Shown here: one piece after another, positions 18,216-26,492 of the stretch
Layout: each line of letters starts with the position of its first letter
Numbering within the stretch: the stretch's first letter is position 1
DNA from: Deltaproteobacteria bacterium
GTDB taxonomy: Bacteria; Desulfobacterota; Desulfuromonadia; Desulfuromonadales; Geopsychrobacteraceae
Length of the DNA: 64,000 bases
Reading direction: 5' to 3'
Assembly (NCBI GenBank): GCA_024280485.1
Contig: JAJRQB010000013.1
Coordinates: 1 to 64,000, forward strand
Program-made: the position numbers and the translations under genes
The notes under the pieces: model-generated
Told to the model about the DNA's origin: nothing
Databases searched by the model: none
Seen by the model: the letters and a program-made list of their open reading frames with translations, nothing else

Positions 18216-19648
18216 CCCTTGTCGACTTGGTAGGCCATGGTTATATCAGCGGCTTTGCCCATCTCTTCGGAGAGGGCCCGCAGACAGCTCTTGTCTAGTT
18301 TTTCCAAGCTCGACACGCCGCACATACGGCAGAGTTTGGCTAACTCGTTGGTTCCGGCTTTGAGTAGATTGGTGATCTCTTGTCCGCGCTGATCCACTAC
18401 CAGTCTTTTGCGCAGGGTCGGATCCTGAGTGGTGATACCGGTTGGGCATTTGCCGGTCTCGCAGCAACGACAGTAGACGCAGCCGAGGCCGAATTTCAGC
18501 CAGCCGGAACTATAAACGGCATCAGCTCCCAGCGCCAACGCCTTGGCAAAATCGGCCGGTCCCTTCAACCCACCGGCCGCTATCAGGGTATAGCGCTCGC
18601 GGACGCCTTTTTGCTCAAGAAAAGCAACCGTCCGCTTTAGCAGGTAGATCAGCGGTAGACCGGCATGATCCTTGGCGATGGTCGGTGCAGCGCCTGTTCC
18701 GCCCTCGCCGCCATCAATGACGATCACGTCAGGATCGGCCTGCAGGAGCAATTCCAGGTCTTGTTCAACTCGGCCCCCGGCGATCTTCATCGCGATCGGC
18801 ACGCCGCCGGTCGCCTCCCGCAATTCTTCGACCCGCTTTTTCCAGCCGGCCATATCATGAATGTCCAGATGTCGCGAGGGGCTGATGGCATTCTCGCCCG
18901 GTCGGAAGCGCGCACCCGGTTCGATCAGGTTACGTACCTGGGCGATCTCCGGGGTGATCTTGTCGGCGAGCAGATGCCCCCCCAGACCTGGTTTTGCTCC
19001 TTGGCCAAGCTTGATTTCGATCATGTCTGCTCGTTTCAGGTCATCACTGGCGACGCCGAAACGGCCGGTACTGTATTGCAGGGTCAGGTAATTGGCGTGT
19101 TTGCGTTCTTCGGGATGGATACCGCCCTCGCCAGTGTTGCTGATCGAACCAGCGGCCGTTGCACCGATGGCCAGCGCAGTCTTGGCTTCGATCGACATCG
19201 AACCGAAACTCATCGCCCCGATCATGATCGGGGTCTCCAGGCGGATCGGTTTTTTTGCGCGTGGTCCGATGACGACGCTGGTGTCGACCGGTTCATTATC
19301 CAAGAGAGGCGGCTTGGCCAGCTGTCCGGGCAGAAAAATCAGATTGTCCCAGTTGAGGAAGGTGCGGTCGCTCCCCTTGCCTTCAACCACGTATTTCCCG
19401 GTCTTTGCCATCTGAAAGGTCTGGTTGCGCAGCTGCGGATTCCAGGAGCCCCAGTAATCCTTATTCAGGGTGACGTGATAGATCGAGCCCGACGGGCAGC
19501 TCATGGTGCAGTAGCCGCAACCGGTGCAGCTGTTGGTTTTTGCCTGGGCCGGCATGCCACGATAGTCGGTGAGGTTGTTACGCGGGCAGACATCGACACA
19601 TTTCAAACAGTCGATGCAGAGTCTTTCGTGCCACTGAATCTGAAACAT
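18212..19648 (-). CDS. FMN-binding glutamate synthase-like protein with N-terminal ferredoxin domain
   Basis: A 478-residue protein. Two 4Fe-4S motifs open it: Cys 11, 14, 17, 21 and Cys 41, 44, 47, 51. The rest is the central FMN domain of glutamate synthase, with VIDGGEGGTGAAPTIAKDHA and a Cys cluster CVYCRCCETGKCPTG that in GltB binds a 3Fe-4S centre. There is no amidotransferase domain, so it resembles the archaeal-type glutamate synthase, which would take electrons through its own ferredoxin domain. The substrate may not be 2-oxoglutarate. It overlaps the upstream CCG protein (stop/start at 19648) and the downstream TPP enzyme. Confidence 0.88.
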   Translation of the reverse strand: MFQIQWHERLCIDCLKCVDVCPRNNLTDYRGMPAQAKTNSCTGCGYCTMSCPSGSIYHVTLNKDYWGSWNPQLRNQTFQMAKTGKYVVEGKGSDRTFLNWDNLIFLPGQLAKPPLLDNEPVDTSVVIGPRAKKPIRLETPIMIGAMSFGSMSIEAKTALAIGATAAGSISNTGEGGIHPEERKHANYLTLQYSTGRFGVASDDLKRADMIEIKLGQGAKPGLGGHLLADKITPEIAQVRNLIEPGARFRPGENAISPSRHLDIHDMAGWKKRVEELREATGGVPIAMKIAGGRVEQDLELLLQADPDVIVIDGGEGGTGAAPTIAKDHAGLPLIYLLKRTVAFLEQKGVRERYTLIAAGGLKGPADFAKALALGADAVYSSGWLKFGLGCVYCRCCETGKCPTGITTQDPTLRKRLVVDQRGQEITNLLKAGTNELAKLCRMCGVSSLEKLDKSCLRALSEEMGKAADITMAYQVDKG

Positions 19649-20883
19649 TATTTGCTCTCCTTGCTGACTGGTGTCATGTTTTCCCAGGCCAGATCCGATG
19701 GTGTGCTCTCAGCCGCAGTCTCGGCGCGTGCTGTTGCAAAGGCCTTATAGACCACATCGATCAGATCGATGGTGTGCAATTGGGGATATTTATGAAATTG
19801 CTCAAAACAACCGGCGCAGACGGTGATCATTTGATCGGCGCCGCTAGCAACAAACTCGCGCGTCTTGACCTTGCGGTTGTCATCAGCAATATGCTCCTTG
19901 GCGTAGTAACCCGAGACATCACCGCAGCACTTGCTTTTGCGGCCATGATGCAACATCTCCTTAATGCTGCCGAAGCGTCGTAGCAGTTGGCGTAGCGGGC
20001 CATGGTCGTCTTGCAGGGCGCGGAAGTTACAGGAGTCGTGGATGCTGTAGTGTTCTCCCAGATGGGAGAAGTCGAGCCGTTTGGCGATGGCAAGTTCGAG
20101 AAGTTCTTCGGCTGCATGCCGTACCGGCAAAGGTTCACCCGGCTGATGGCGGGCCAGGTCACTCATGGCATTCAAACAGTGCCCACAGTTGGTGATGATC
20201 CTTTTTGGATTCACCTTTTCGAGCATCTCCTGCATCCGTGGCTTGATGGTCTGCATGTCGTTGGTGCCGCGATAAAAACCGAAGGTGCCGCAACAATATT
20301 CCAGTTTGCCAATTGAGACATAGCTCACACCGGCAGCGGTCAGCATCTTTTCCAGCTTGATACACTGGGCGGCCTGCAGGTAGACGTAACAGCCGTGATA
20401 AAGAAGCACCTCGGCCGGTTTGATCTGGTTGAGCTTGTTGTGATACCAGTCTTTCTCTTCATCATTCCACTTGGAGACGACCAGTTTATCAATTGCCGGT
20501 TGTTTGATATGCCAGTTGGAGTAGGGGTGGATGTTCACGCTGTGACGCAACGGGTTTCCGGTCATATGTTTCATCTGCATATTGCCGTGACGGCGGTATA
20601 TCCCCTCGGGGCAGCTGTTAAAGCAGCGGTTGCACTCGGCACATTTCAGATTGGCATCCTTGAGTTCTACCGATAGTCCTTTTATTTTGCCGCGCAGAAA
20701 ATCGTTCGACTCACGAATCCAGCTCTGGCATTGAGCCGGATCGTCGCCATAATTATGAAAGGCGCAATCGACATAGCAGGAGCCGCATTCGATGCATTTA
20801 TTGACCATATTCAGAGCATCCTGCTGTAGTTCAGCCGCGGGATCTTCGGCCATTGTGTCGGGGTTGTCGGTATAGGGATTCAT
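19648..20883 (-). CDS. CCG-domain Fe-S oxidoreductase (HdrD/GlpC-like)
   Basis: A 411-residue electron-transfer protein. Two 4Fe-4S motifs are near the N-terminus (CIECGSCYVDC, then CAECNRCFNSCPEG). They are followed by two cysteine-rich CCG domains: HGCYVYL...EYCCGTFGFYRG at about 155-215 and HDSCNFRAL...KCCGDVSGYY at about 285-340. This is the architecture of HdrD, GlcF and GlpC subunits, which pass electrons between a dehydrogenase and quinone or disulfide acceptors. It sits between a zinc-ribbon protein and the glutamate synthase-like protein with spacings of 1-2 bases, so it is likely the electron partner of the latter (inference). Confidence 0.9.
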   Translation of the reverse strand: MNPYTDNPDTMAEDPAAELQQDALNMVNKCIECGSCYVDCAFHNYGDDPAQCQSWIRESNDFLRGKIKGLSVELKDANLKCAECNRCFNSCPEGIYRRHGNMQMKHMTGNPLRHSVNIHPYSNWHIKQPAIDKLVVSKWNDEEKDWYHNKLNQIKPAEVLLYHGCYVYLQAAQCIKLEKMLTAAGVSYVSIGKLEYCCGTFGFYRGTNDMQTIKPRMQEMLEKVNPKRIITNCGHCLNAMSDLARHQPGEPLPVRHAAEELLELAIAKRLDFSHLGEHYSIHDSCNFRALQDDHGPLRQLLRRFGSIKEMLHHGRKSKCCGDVSGYYAKEHIADDNRKVKTREFVASGADQMITVCAGCFEQFHKYPQLHTIDLIDVVYKAFATARAETAAESTPSDLAWENMTPVSKESK

Positions 20884-20884
20884 C

Positions 20885-21214
20885 TCAGCCCTCCAGTTTC
20901 AGTTCAAGGTTACAGGTGGGACAATGTTCGCCTAGATGTTCGTGGGGGGCATATTTCCCGCAGCCTGGGCAACTGACCGCCTTCGGAGCAATGATCCCGC
21001 CGCAATTGCAATTTTGTTCGACAGCAGAGAAGGGGTGGCGACCTCCGCAGGACAGGCAGCGCGCAGAATCGACATGATAGATGCCGCCGCAGGGGCAGGG
21101 GGTCTGATCCTTCTCCTCTGGTTGCAAAGAACCGCAATCACGGCAGAGCGCATAAAAGGTTTCGTTGTTCGTGATTTGATCTGCAGTCTTCTTCTTTTTG
21201 AACAATGACATCAT
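20885..21214 (-). CDS. Small zinc-ribbon-rich protein
   Basis: A 109-residue protein with eleven or more cysteines arranged as repeated zinc ribbons (CRDCG, CPCGG, CLSCGG, CNCGG, CPGCGKY, CPTCN) after a lysine-rich N-terminus (SLFKKKK). There is no catalytic motif, so it may be a structural, metal-carrying or rubredoxin-like accessory. The ATG at 21214 is preferred to upstream in-frame starts because GGAGGAG (21222-21228) lies 7 bases before it. It is the first gene of the sub-block ending in the aldehyde dehydrogenase and ends 1 base before the CCG gene begins. I do not recognise a named family. Confidence 0.75.
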   Translation of the reverse strand: MMSLFKKKKTADQITNNETFYALCRDCGSLQPEEKDQTPCPCGGIYHVDSARCLSCGGRHPFSAVEQNCNCGGIIAPKAVSCPGCGKYAPHEHLGEHCPTCNLELKLEG

Positions 21215-21270
21215 CAGCATTCTCCTCCAGGCAATTAGCAACCGTCACAGTCATCACAATCTATTCATCT

Positions 21271-21996
21271 TCAGCGGGAAATCTTCAGATCCCGTTGTTG
21301 GGTATAAATCAGGCGCATCAGTTCATATTCAAAGGGGGAGCCGCTGCCATAATAACGGAACGGTTCACGTTTGCGCGTGTCGATCGTCTCAAGCGCGTAG
21401 TAGGGGATATCGAGTTCATTGTGGTCGAAGTTTAATGGATCAATGGCGCTGAAGATCAAGCCGTCGGCTGCCAGCCCAGTGGCATCACGCAGGTTGGAGG
21501 GCCCGAACAGTGGTAAGACCAGGAAGGGGCCGTGGCCCACGCCGTAGTGGCCAAGGGTCTGGCCAAAATCTTCTTTCTGCGGGCGAATCTTTAAATGGCT
21601 TGCTGGATCCCAGAGGCCGAGCACTCCAATAGAACTGTTGATGGCGAGGCGGCTGGCGCTGGTACCCGCTTTATTCATTTTGAGCTGAAGGAGTGCGTTG
21701 GTCAGGTTGCCGATATCGTCGATATTATCCAGGGCGTTGGATACGCTTTTTTCAATGAAATCGGGCAGAATAAACCGGTAGCCGCTGACCAGCGGCAGAA
21801 GAAGATACTTATCGAGGTAATAGTTGAAGCGATAAACGCTCCGATTGGCCCCCTCGAAAGGATCTGAAATTTTGTTTAAGCTGACCCCGTCGGACGGGAC
21901 AGGGCGAAGCGGTGACGGCGCGTTGACGGGGACTTTCGGCACGGTGCTGCAACCGGCCAGCAGGAGCACTATCAGCAGTAGGATGAATCTTTTCAT
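21271..21996 (-). CDS. mlaA: MlaA (VacJ) outer-membrane lipoprotein
   Basis: A 241-residue lipoprotein of the MlaA family, which removes phospholipids from the outer leaflet of the outer membrane. The start at 21996 is set by AGGAGG just upstream. The signal peptide ends in the lipobox LAGC at about residue 16. Family motifs include DPFEGANRSVYRFNYYLDKY and the FGQTLGHYGVGHGPFLVLP block. The start overlaps the stop of the upstream hydrolase gene (ATGA). No mlaBCDEF genes are in the window, so here MlaA is recruited to a different gene set, with a TAXI binding protein and a hydrolase. Confidence 0.93.
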   Translation of the reverse strand: MKRFILLLIVLLLAGCSTVPKVPVNAPSPLRPVPSDGVSLNKISDPFEGANRSVYRFNYYLDKYLLLPLVSGYRFILPDFIEKSVSNALDNIDDIGNLTNALLQLKMNKAGTSASRLAINSSIGVLGLWDPASHLKIRPQKEDFGQTLGHYGVGHGPFLVLPLFGPSNLRDATGLAADGLIFSAIDPLNFDHNELDIPYYALETIDTRKREPFRYYGSGSPFEYELMRLIYTQQRDLKISR

Positions 21997-23300
21997 TGTT
22001 GCTCCTCCTGCTGTAAAAAACCAGTGATGTAGCGCATAACCACGGGGTGATTCATATTGCCGCAATGGCCGCCGGTGGGATAAATGTGCGCCCGGTCACC
22101 GAAGATAGCGAGCAGTTCATCAAGATCGCCGGGTTCCAGAATGATGTCATCCTCGTTGTGCAGCAAGCCGATCTGCGGGGTATTTTTAAGATAGTTGGAG
22201 ATCCCCTTCAGGCTCAAACGTTCGATTAATTGCTGCTCGGTGAGGTTTGGTTCCCGCTGCTGCCAATAGGGGAAGAAAAACTGGTGAAAATAATCGACAA
22301 AGCCGGTGTCGAAGTAGGTAGAAAAGTAAGCGGAGAGTGACGTAGTGCTGGTCAACCTGGTCCCCTTGGTGACGACAAAGCCGCCGCCCTGCATGGTGTC
22401 GGCGGCGAACATCATGCTTGATGAATCAAGGCGAAACGCCAGTCCGACCAGGGTTTTGAGAAAATCTTCGCGCGGCGGGAAGCGCCGCGAGGCCCGGTAC
22501 AGATATTCGCTGCTTAGCTGCGGCGTTCCCAGTTCATCCCTGGTTTCGGCCAGCTTATACATGACGTTGCGCACGTACTGATCGATACGGTTGGTTCCGC
22601 CGGGGACATCAGCCAATAGCATCTGGTCGAGGCGCGCAACAGAACGATGTAGACTGGCTGGCGGGTTGATCAGGAGGACTTTTTTGAAATCAAAGATCAT
22701 TTCCCGATCGTCAATCTGGGCAACATAGGCGGCCTGTATAGCACCGAGGCTGTAACCGGTCAGGGCGAAACGGGAGACCTCGATATCCCCCTTCACTTTT
22801 GACCAGGCCAGCTGCATGACCCGATAAAGGTCCTGCGCATCGGCCGGAAGATTTCCCGGCATCATTGACGACGAGGCGGTGACAATGAAATCAACCGTGG
22901 TCGGTGAGGATATGGAGATAACATGAAAGCCCGCTTTATACAGGTTGCGCTGCAGGTTGAGCATCTTCGGAGAATTGTAGCGTGCACCGGTTCCGGCAAT
23001 GATAAAGACCAGCGGTGCGCGTTTCTTTTGCGCGACCAGTGAGCAGGTCAGATGGTCCTGATCCCAGAAAACCTTGGGGATGACCCGTTGCGGAAACGGC
23101 TGAACGCTGAATTCTCGTACTGGCACCTGTGCCGGAGCCTCAGCCTGAAATGCCTGGGGCGTTTCCATGACAGTGGCTGCGTAAGGGTTGACGAAGGGGA
23201 AGAAATAAGGCTCGTCTTCTGCGGCTGAGGCGAAACTTCCCCAGCCGAGAATTATCAGCGCCACGATGGCGAGCCCTGTGCTCAAGCTGCGGTATCTCAT
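21993..23300 (-). CDS. Secreted alpha/beta-hydrolase-fold protein
   Basis: A 435-residue protein with an N-terminal signal peptide (about 1-27, ending FASAAEDE). The central part has an alpha/beta hydrolase look: the strand PLVFIIAGTGARYNSPKM and the nucleophile elbow FALTGYSLGAIQAAYV (GYSLG, Ser at about 190), with a histidine-rich C-terminus (YPTGGHCGNM) as the likely catalytic His. It would act in the periplasm, perhaps as a lipase or esterase. It overlaps MlaA downstream by 4 bases and the TAXI gene upstream by 4 bases, which suggests a joint role in lipid handling (inference). Confidence 0.78.
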   Translation of the reverse strand: MRYRSLSTGLAIVALIILGWGSFASAAEDEPYFFPFVNPYAATVMETPQAFQAEAPAQVPVREFSVQPFPQRVIPKVFWDQDHLTCSLVAQKKRAPLVFIIAGTGARYNSPKMLNLQRNLYKAGFHVISISSPTTVDFIVTASSSMMPGNLPADAQDLYRVMQLAWSKVKGDIEVSRFALTGYSLGAIQAAYVAQIDDREMIFDFKKVLLINPPASLHRSVARLDQMLLADVPGGTNRIDQYVRNVMYKLAETRDELGTPQLSSEYLYRASRRFPPREDFLKTLVGLAFRLDSSSMMFAADTMQGGGFVVTKGTRLTSTTSLSAYFSTYFDTGFVDYFHQFFFPYWQQREPNLTEQQLIERLSLKGISNYLKNTPQIGLLHNEDDIILEPGDLDELLAIFGDRAHIYPTGGHCGNMNHPVVMRYITGFLQQEEQQ

Positions 23301-24271
23301 GGCAGGAGTCCTCGCTCGTGATAGAGCTTCTCTGCTCCCGGATGCAGGGGTAGCGCCAAACCGCTGGCCAGATCCTGAGGTTTAAGTTGCTGTAACGCGG
23401 GATGTTGGTTGCGGAACAGTTTAAAATTATCCAGGATCGCGGCTAGAATTTCTGCCACCTCGGCGTTTGAAGTTGTTGCCAGGGTGAAGAGTGTCGCCTT
23501 GGCTCCAATTGTGGCTACATCAGTGGCATTATCCAGATTTGGATAGTATTTCACCGGGATCATGGTGTCGACAAAGTAGGGTGCCTGCGCCTTGATTCGT
23601 TGGATAATCTTAGGTTCAAATTCGATAATCCGCATTTTTCGCGTTCCCGAACTCGCTTCGATTAGGGCCAGATTTGGATGGCCGATAGTGAGGCAGTAAG
23701 CATCGACATCGCCTTTTTGTAGTTGGTCTGCTGAATCGATCGGACCGAGCAGTCGGACCTCCAGATCCTTTTCCGGGTCTAGTCCGACCATGCGCAATAA
23801 ACTTCGCATATTCTCCGGGTCACCGGAACCTTCTACGCCGATACTGACCCTCTTGCCGCGCAGATCGCTGAGGCTTTGTATGCCAGTATCGACCGCCGCC
23901 ATCATGGTGACTGCTTCCGGGTAGAAGGCGGCAATGGCACGTAATTTTGGTTTGGATTGCCTCCGCCAGAGCCCTTTGCCGTTTTCCGCTTGGTAGAGCA
24001 GATCGGCCCGCGCTATGCCGAAATCCCAGTGACCAGCTACTACCCTCTCGATATTCTCACGCGCGCCGGAGCTGGGTTCGATGTAGAGACGGAAATTGCG
24101 GGCAACTTTCTGCCGATCAAAGACCTTGATGATGGCTTGACCGACCGGGTAATAGGCTTCTGTGAGACCGCTGGTGCCGATCTCTTTAAACGGTAGATTT
24201 TCTGCCCGAAGCCCTGAAGCAGGGATCAGGATGGCGAGCATCAGAATCAGAGATAAAAATACCTGGGGCAT
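23297..24271 (-). CDS. TAXI-family TRAP transporter solute-binding protein
   Basis: A 324-residue periplasmic binding protein of the TAXI family: a signal peptide, then FKEIGTSGLTEAYYPVGQAI, the typical opening, and later RGKRVSIGVEGSGDPENMRS. The ATG at 24271 is preferred because GGAG lies 7 bases upstream; an in-frame TTG at 24283 overlaps that site. No TAXI-type DctM/DctQ fusion permease is nearby, so it is an orphan binding protein. It may serve a distant permease or act as a ligand sensor. It overlaps the downstream hydrolase gene by 4 bases. Confidence 0.9.
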   Translation of the reverse strand: MPQVFLSLILMLAILIPASGLRAENLPFKEIGTSGLTEAYYPVGQAIIKVFDRQKVARNFRLYIEPSSGARENIERVVAGHWDFGIARADLLYQAENGKGLWRRQSKPKLRAIAAFYPEAVTMMAAVDTGIQSLSDLRGKRVSIGVEGSGDPENMRSLLRMVGLDPEKDLEVRLLGPIDSADQLQKGDVDAYCLTIGHPNLALIEASSGTRKMRIIEFEPKIIQRIKAQAPYFVDTMIPVKYYPNLDNATDVATIGAKATLFTLATTSNAEVAEILAAILDNFKLFRNQHPALQQLKPQDLASGLALPLHPGAEKLYHERGLLP

Positions 24272-24332
24272 AGTGAACTCCAAAGGTGCACAGCAAATTC
24301 AGATTCTTCGAAAAAATGCTCAAGATTCAATA

Positions 24333-24470
24333 TCAACCGCGATAACCAGACAGTTGTTTGAGTTGCGTGACAAAAGCCTCATGGCGACTGGGCGGATTGC
24401 AGAAGGCGATTTCGCGCTCCATCCCGAGCAGAAAACCACAGCCAAAGGCCGCCAGCAAAGGGATGAGCAT
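24333..24470 (-). CDS. Possible 45-residue small protein between rSAM and TAXI genes
   Basis: An open frame of 45 codons begins MLIPLLAAFGCGFLLGMERE and ends QLKQLSGYRG. The N-terminus is hydrophobic with a GCG that could be a lipobox or a membrane anchor; the rest is soluble. AAGGAG lies about 20 bases upstream, too far for this ATG, but fits a TTG in another frame, so a frameshift or a different start is possible. The gap between the radical SAM and TAXI genes is otherwise empty. No family is recognised. Confidence 0.4.
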   Translation of the reverse strand: MLIPLLAAFGCGFLLGMEREIAFCNPPSRHEAFVTQLKQLSGYRG

Positions 24471-24559
24471 CTGGTGCTAAACAATAGACTTCTCCTTCAT
24501 TCTGGGATCGGGACTCGCGTGCATTTTCTTGTGCACTCCAACGCGCTGTGCAAGTCTAA

Positions 24560-25510
24560 TCAGGCTGAGGCCTGTCCCTCTTCCTTGGCATCTTCGCAGC
24601 CACCTTCCGAACAACTTGCGCCAAAGGCGAAGCAGGAATAGCAACGGTGGTGCTTGAGCCTGACGCGCTCGGTTATCGCCTGATTCAGCGTGTTTCCGAG
24701 ATTATAGTCAGCGTCATCATCGACCAGCGTGCAGGCATAGACTCCGCATTGGCCATTTTGCTTGACGATCATCTTGCTGTAGTTACACATGAAGCCGTCG
24801 CGCTGAGACTCGGACAGATAACGCGTCATGCAGTCCTCTGTTATCTCCGGTACCTCTGGCAATGAACCCGGTTTATAGAATTCCGGGAACTTGATGATGG
24901 TGATATCAAGCGGAACGCCGGCTTGGCGGAAAAAGGGTTCATAGGCTCTATCGACTGCGATGCTGTTTTCCCCCGCCGGCATGAGACGGGCGATCGAAAC
25001 TCCGAATCCTGCATGATAGAGCCGCCCCAGGGTGTCTAGCGCTTTCTTGAAGTTCCCCTTGCCGCGTGATTCATCATGCTTCGCCGGATCGGGGTGATCG
25101 AGGCTGATGCGGAAGTTGAGCGGGTGCGGTTTGCTGTTGAATTCCTTCACCCGAGCAAACTGGTTCATCAGGGGCTCGGTCGCATTAGTCAGCACCAGGC
25201 AGGGCTTGAAGTTCAACGCGTAGTCGAGAATCTCGGTAAAGTGTGGATTCACAAAGGGTTCGCCGCCGGTGAAGGAGAACTTGTTGACCCCCAGAGCGAC
25301 TGCTTCGTCGATGAAGCGTATGGCGTCGTCCAGGGTGATAAACTGGAGTCGGTCATCACCGGGCTTTGACCCTTCGAGACAGAAGGGGCAGCGCAAATTG
25401 CACGAGGTCCCGGTATGGAACCAGAACTCGTGCAGGAGTTGCGGCTGAATGTAACCCCGTTTTTCGTCTTTACTGGTAACCAGCCAGTTGTCAGCGTGCT
25501 TCATCGGCAT
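24560..25510 (-). CDS. Radical SAM protein with C-terminal cysteine cluster
   Basis: A 316-residue radical SAM enzyme. The cluster motif CNLRCPFC is at residues 37-44, and the SAM-binding GGEP at 82-85. The C-terminal third holds more cysteines (MCNYSK, CGVYAC, CYSCFAFGASC..GGC), like the SPASM/twitch auxiliary-cluster regions. Start 25510 is set by GAGAGG upstream and lies inside the end of the flavin reductase gene (20-base overlap). Close neighbours are a flavin reductase, glutaredoxin, aquaporin and arsM. Radical SAM proteins next to arsM include ArsS and ArsL types that build organoarsenicals; assignment to either is not certain from motifs alone. Confidence 0.85.
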   Translation of the reverse strand: MPMKHADNWLVTSKDEKRGYIQPQLLHEFWFHTGTSCNLRCPFCLEGSKPGDDRLQFITLDDAIRFIDEAVALGVNKFSFTGGEPFVNPHFTEILDYALNFKPCLVLTNATEPLMNQFARVKEFNSKPHPLNFRISLDHPDPAKHDESRGKGNFKKALDTLGRLYHAGFGVSIARLMPAGENSIAVDRAYEPFFRQAGVPLDITIIKFPEFYKPGSLPEVPEITEDCMTRYLSESQRDGFMCNYSKMIVKQNGQCGVYACTLVDDDADYNLGNTLNQAITERVRLKHHRCYSCFAFGASCSEGGCEDAKEEGQASA

Positions 25511-26156
25511 AAAAGAAGACCTCTCTATGTATCTGGGTATAGTCAATGTTGTGTAGTTCAAGCCATTCGCTTACCTCATCGATCATGTCATCGAGGCCAC
25601 ACAGATAGTAATGGATCTGTGGTCCGAGTGGCAATTGCGTCAGCAGTCCGGTGACGCGGCCGTGAAAGTGATTCTCGGCCGCGTCACGTGAGACGGCCAG
25701 TTGGAAATTCGCTAAACTTTCGAGTTCTTCCAGAGCGAAGGCTTCCTTTGCCAGGCTGACGCCATAAAGACAAGCCAGTGGTGGCCGTTCCGGTGAACTG
25801 CGCAGAGTGCTGAGAAAGGGCGCAATACCGGTTCCGGTCGCGATGAAGACCGAATCTTGCTCAGGTTTAACTTGTTCTGGCCGAAACCAACCGAAGGGTT
25901 CGCTGGCCCGCACTTCATCACCCGGCTGTCGTTTTGCCAGCCAGCTGCTTACCTCGCCATGCGGGATGATCCGGATTAGAAAACGCAGAAGCTCTTCAGT
26001 CACCCCGGAGGAGATACTGTAGGGGCGTGATTCGACCTGGTCTTTGCAGAGCGCTAGGCAGTTTCCCGGTTTAAAACGGATATCCCCGCGTTCGAGCTGC
26101 AGCTCAAAGAGTTCAGCGGTGTGATGAACGATTTTGCGAACCTTCAATGTTTGCAT
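25491..26156 (-). CDS. Ferredoxin-NADP reductase-like flavoprotein
   Basis: A 221-residue protein of the FNR family. The FAD-binding motif RPYSISSG is at about residues 49-56, the pyridine-nucleotide motif FIATGTGIAPFLSTLR at about 103-118, and the C-terminal YLCGLDDMIDEVSEWL matches the NADP-binding end. It lacks an iron-sulfur domain. It probably supplies low-potential electrons, for example to reduce the radical SAM cluster or a ferredoxin (inference from its overlap with the radical SAM gene). ATG 26156 fits the AAAGG site; an upstream in-frame TTG at 26177 does not. Confidence 0.87.
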   Translation of the reverse strand: MQTLKVRKIVHHTAELFELQLERGDIRFKPGNCLALCKDQVESRPYSISSGVTEELLRFLIRIIPHGEVSSWLAKRQPGDEVRASEPFGWFRPEQVKPEQDSVFIATGTGIAPFLSTLRSSPERPPLACLYGVSLAKEAFALEELESLANFQLAVSRDAAENHFHGRVTGLLTQLPLGPQIHYYLCGLDDMIDEVSEWLELHNIDYTQIHREVFFYADEAR

Positions 26157-26191
26157 AAAAAACCTTTCAACAATCAACCTTCACGCCTCGG

Positions 26192-26446
26192 TTAAAGGCC
26201 GAGAGTCTCTTCGAGCTTACCAACCGCATCGAGCGCGAAAAGATCGTCGCAGCCGCCGATCAGGCGATCATCGGCAAAGATCTCCGGCACAGAGGTGCGG
26301 CCGGAGCGTTCGCGCATTTCCTGCTCTTTCGTGGGGTCGGTTGTCACGTCATATTCGGTAAACGCCACTTTTTGAGCTTGCAAGAGCCCCTTGGCGCGAT
26401 GACAGTAAGGGCAATAGTTCTTGGTATATATTTCGATTTTTTTCAT
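26192..26446 (-). CDS. Glutaredoxin (Grx3 type)
   Basis: An 84-residue dithiol glutaredoxin. The active site CPYC is at residues 12-15, with TSVPEIFADD (cis-Pro loop) and GGCDDLFAL (glutathione-binding end), all standard. ATG 26446 follows AAGGAAG; the longer in-frame start at 26473 is not supported by a ribosome site. It reduces disulfides or glutathionylated proteins and is a usual partner of arsenate reduction or thiol-linked arsenic chemistry. It lies between the aquaporin and flavin reductase genes in the arsM block. Confidence 0.92.
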   Translation of the reverse strand: MKKIEIYTKNYCPYCHRAKGLLQAQKVAFTEYDVTTDPTKEQEMRERSGRTSVPEIFADDRLIGGCDDLFALDAVGKLEETLGL

Positions 26447-26492
26447 TTTACTCTTCCTTGCATCAGAGCTCAAAATTCGGTCAGGCCATTAT

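Noticed and set aside
18665-19750. Plus-strand frame of 361 codons
   Set aside because: Antisense to the glutamate synthase-like gene, whose domains and overlapping operon neighbours are clear; a long shadow frame is expected in G+C-rich coding sequence.
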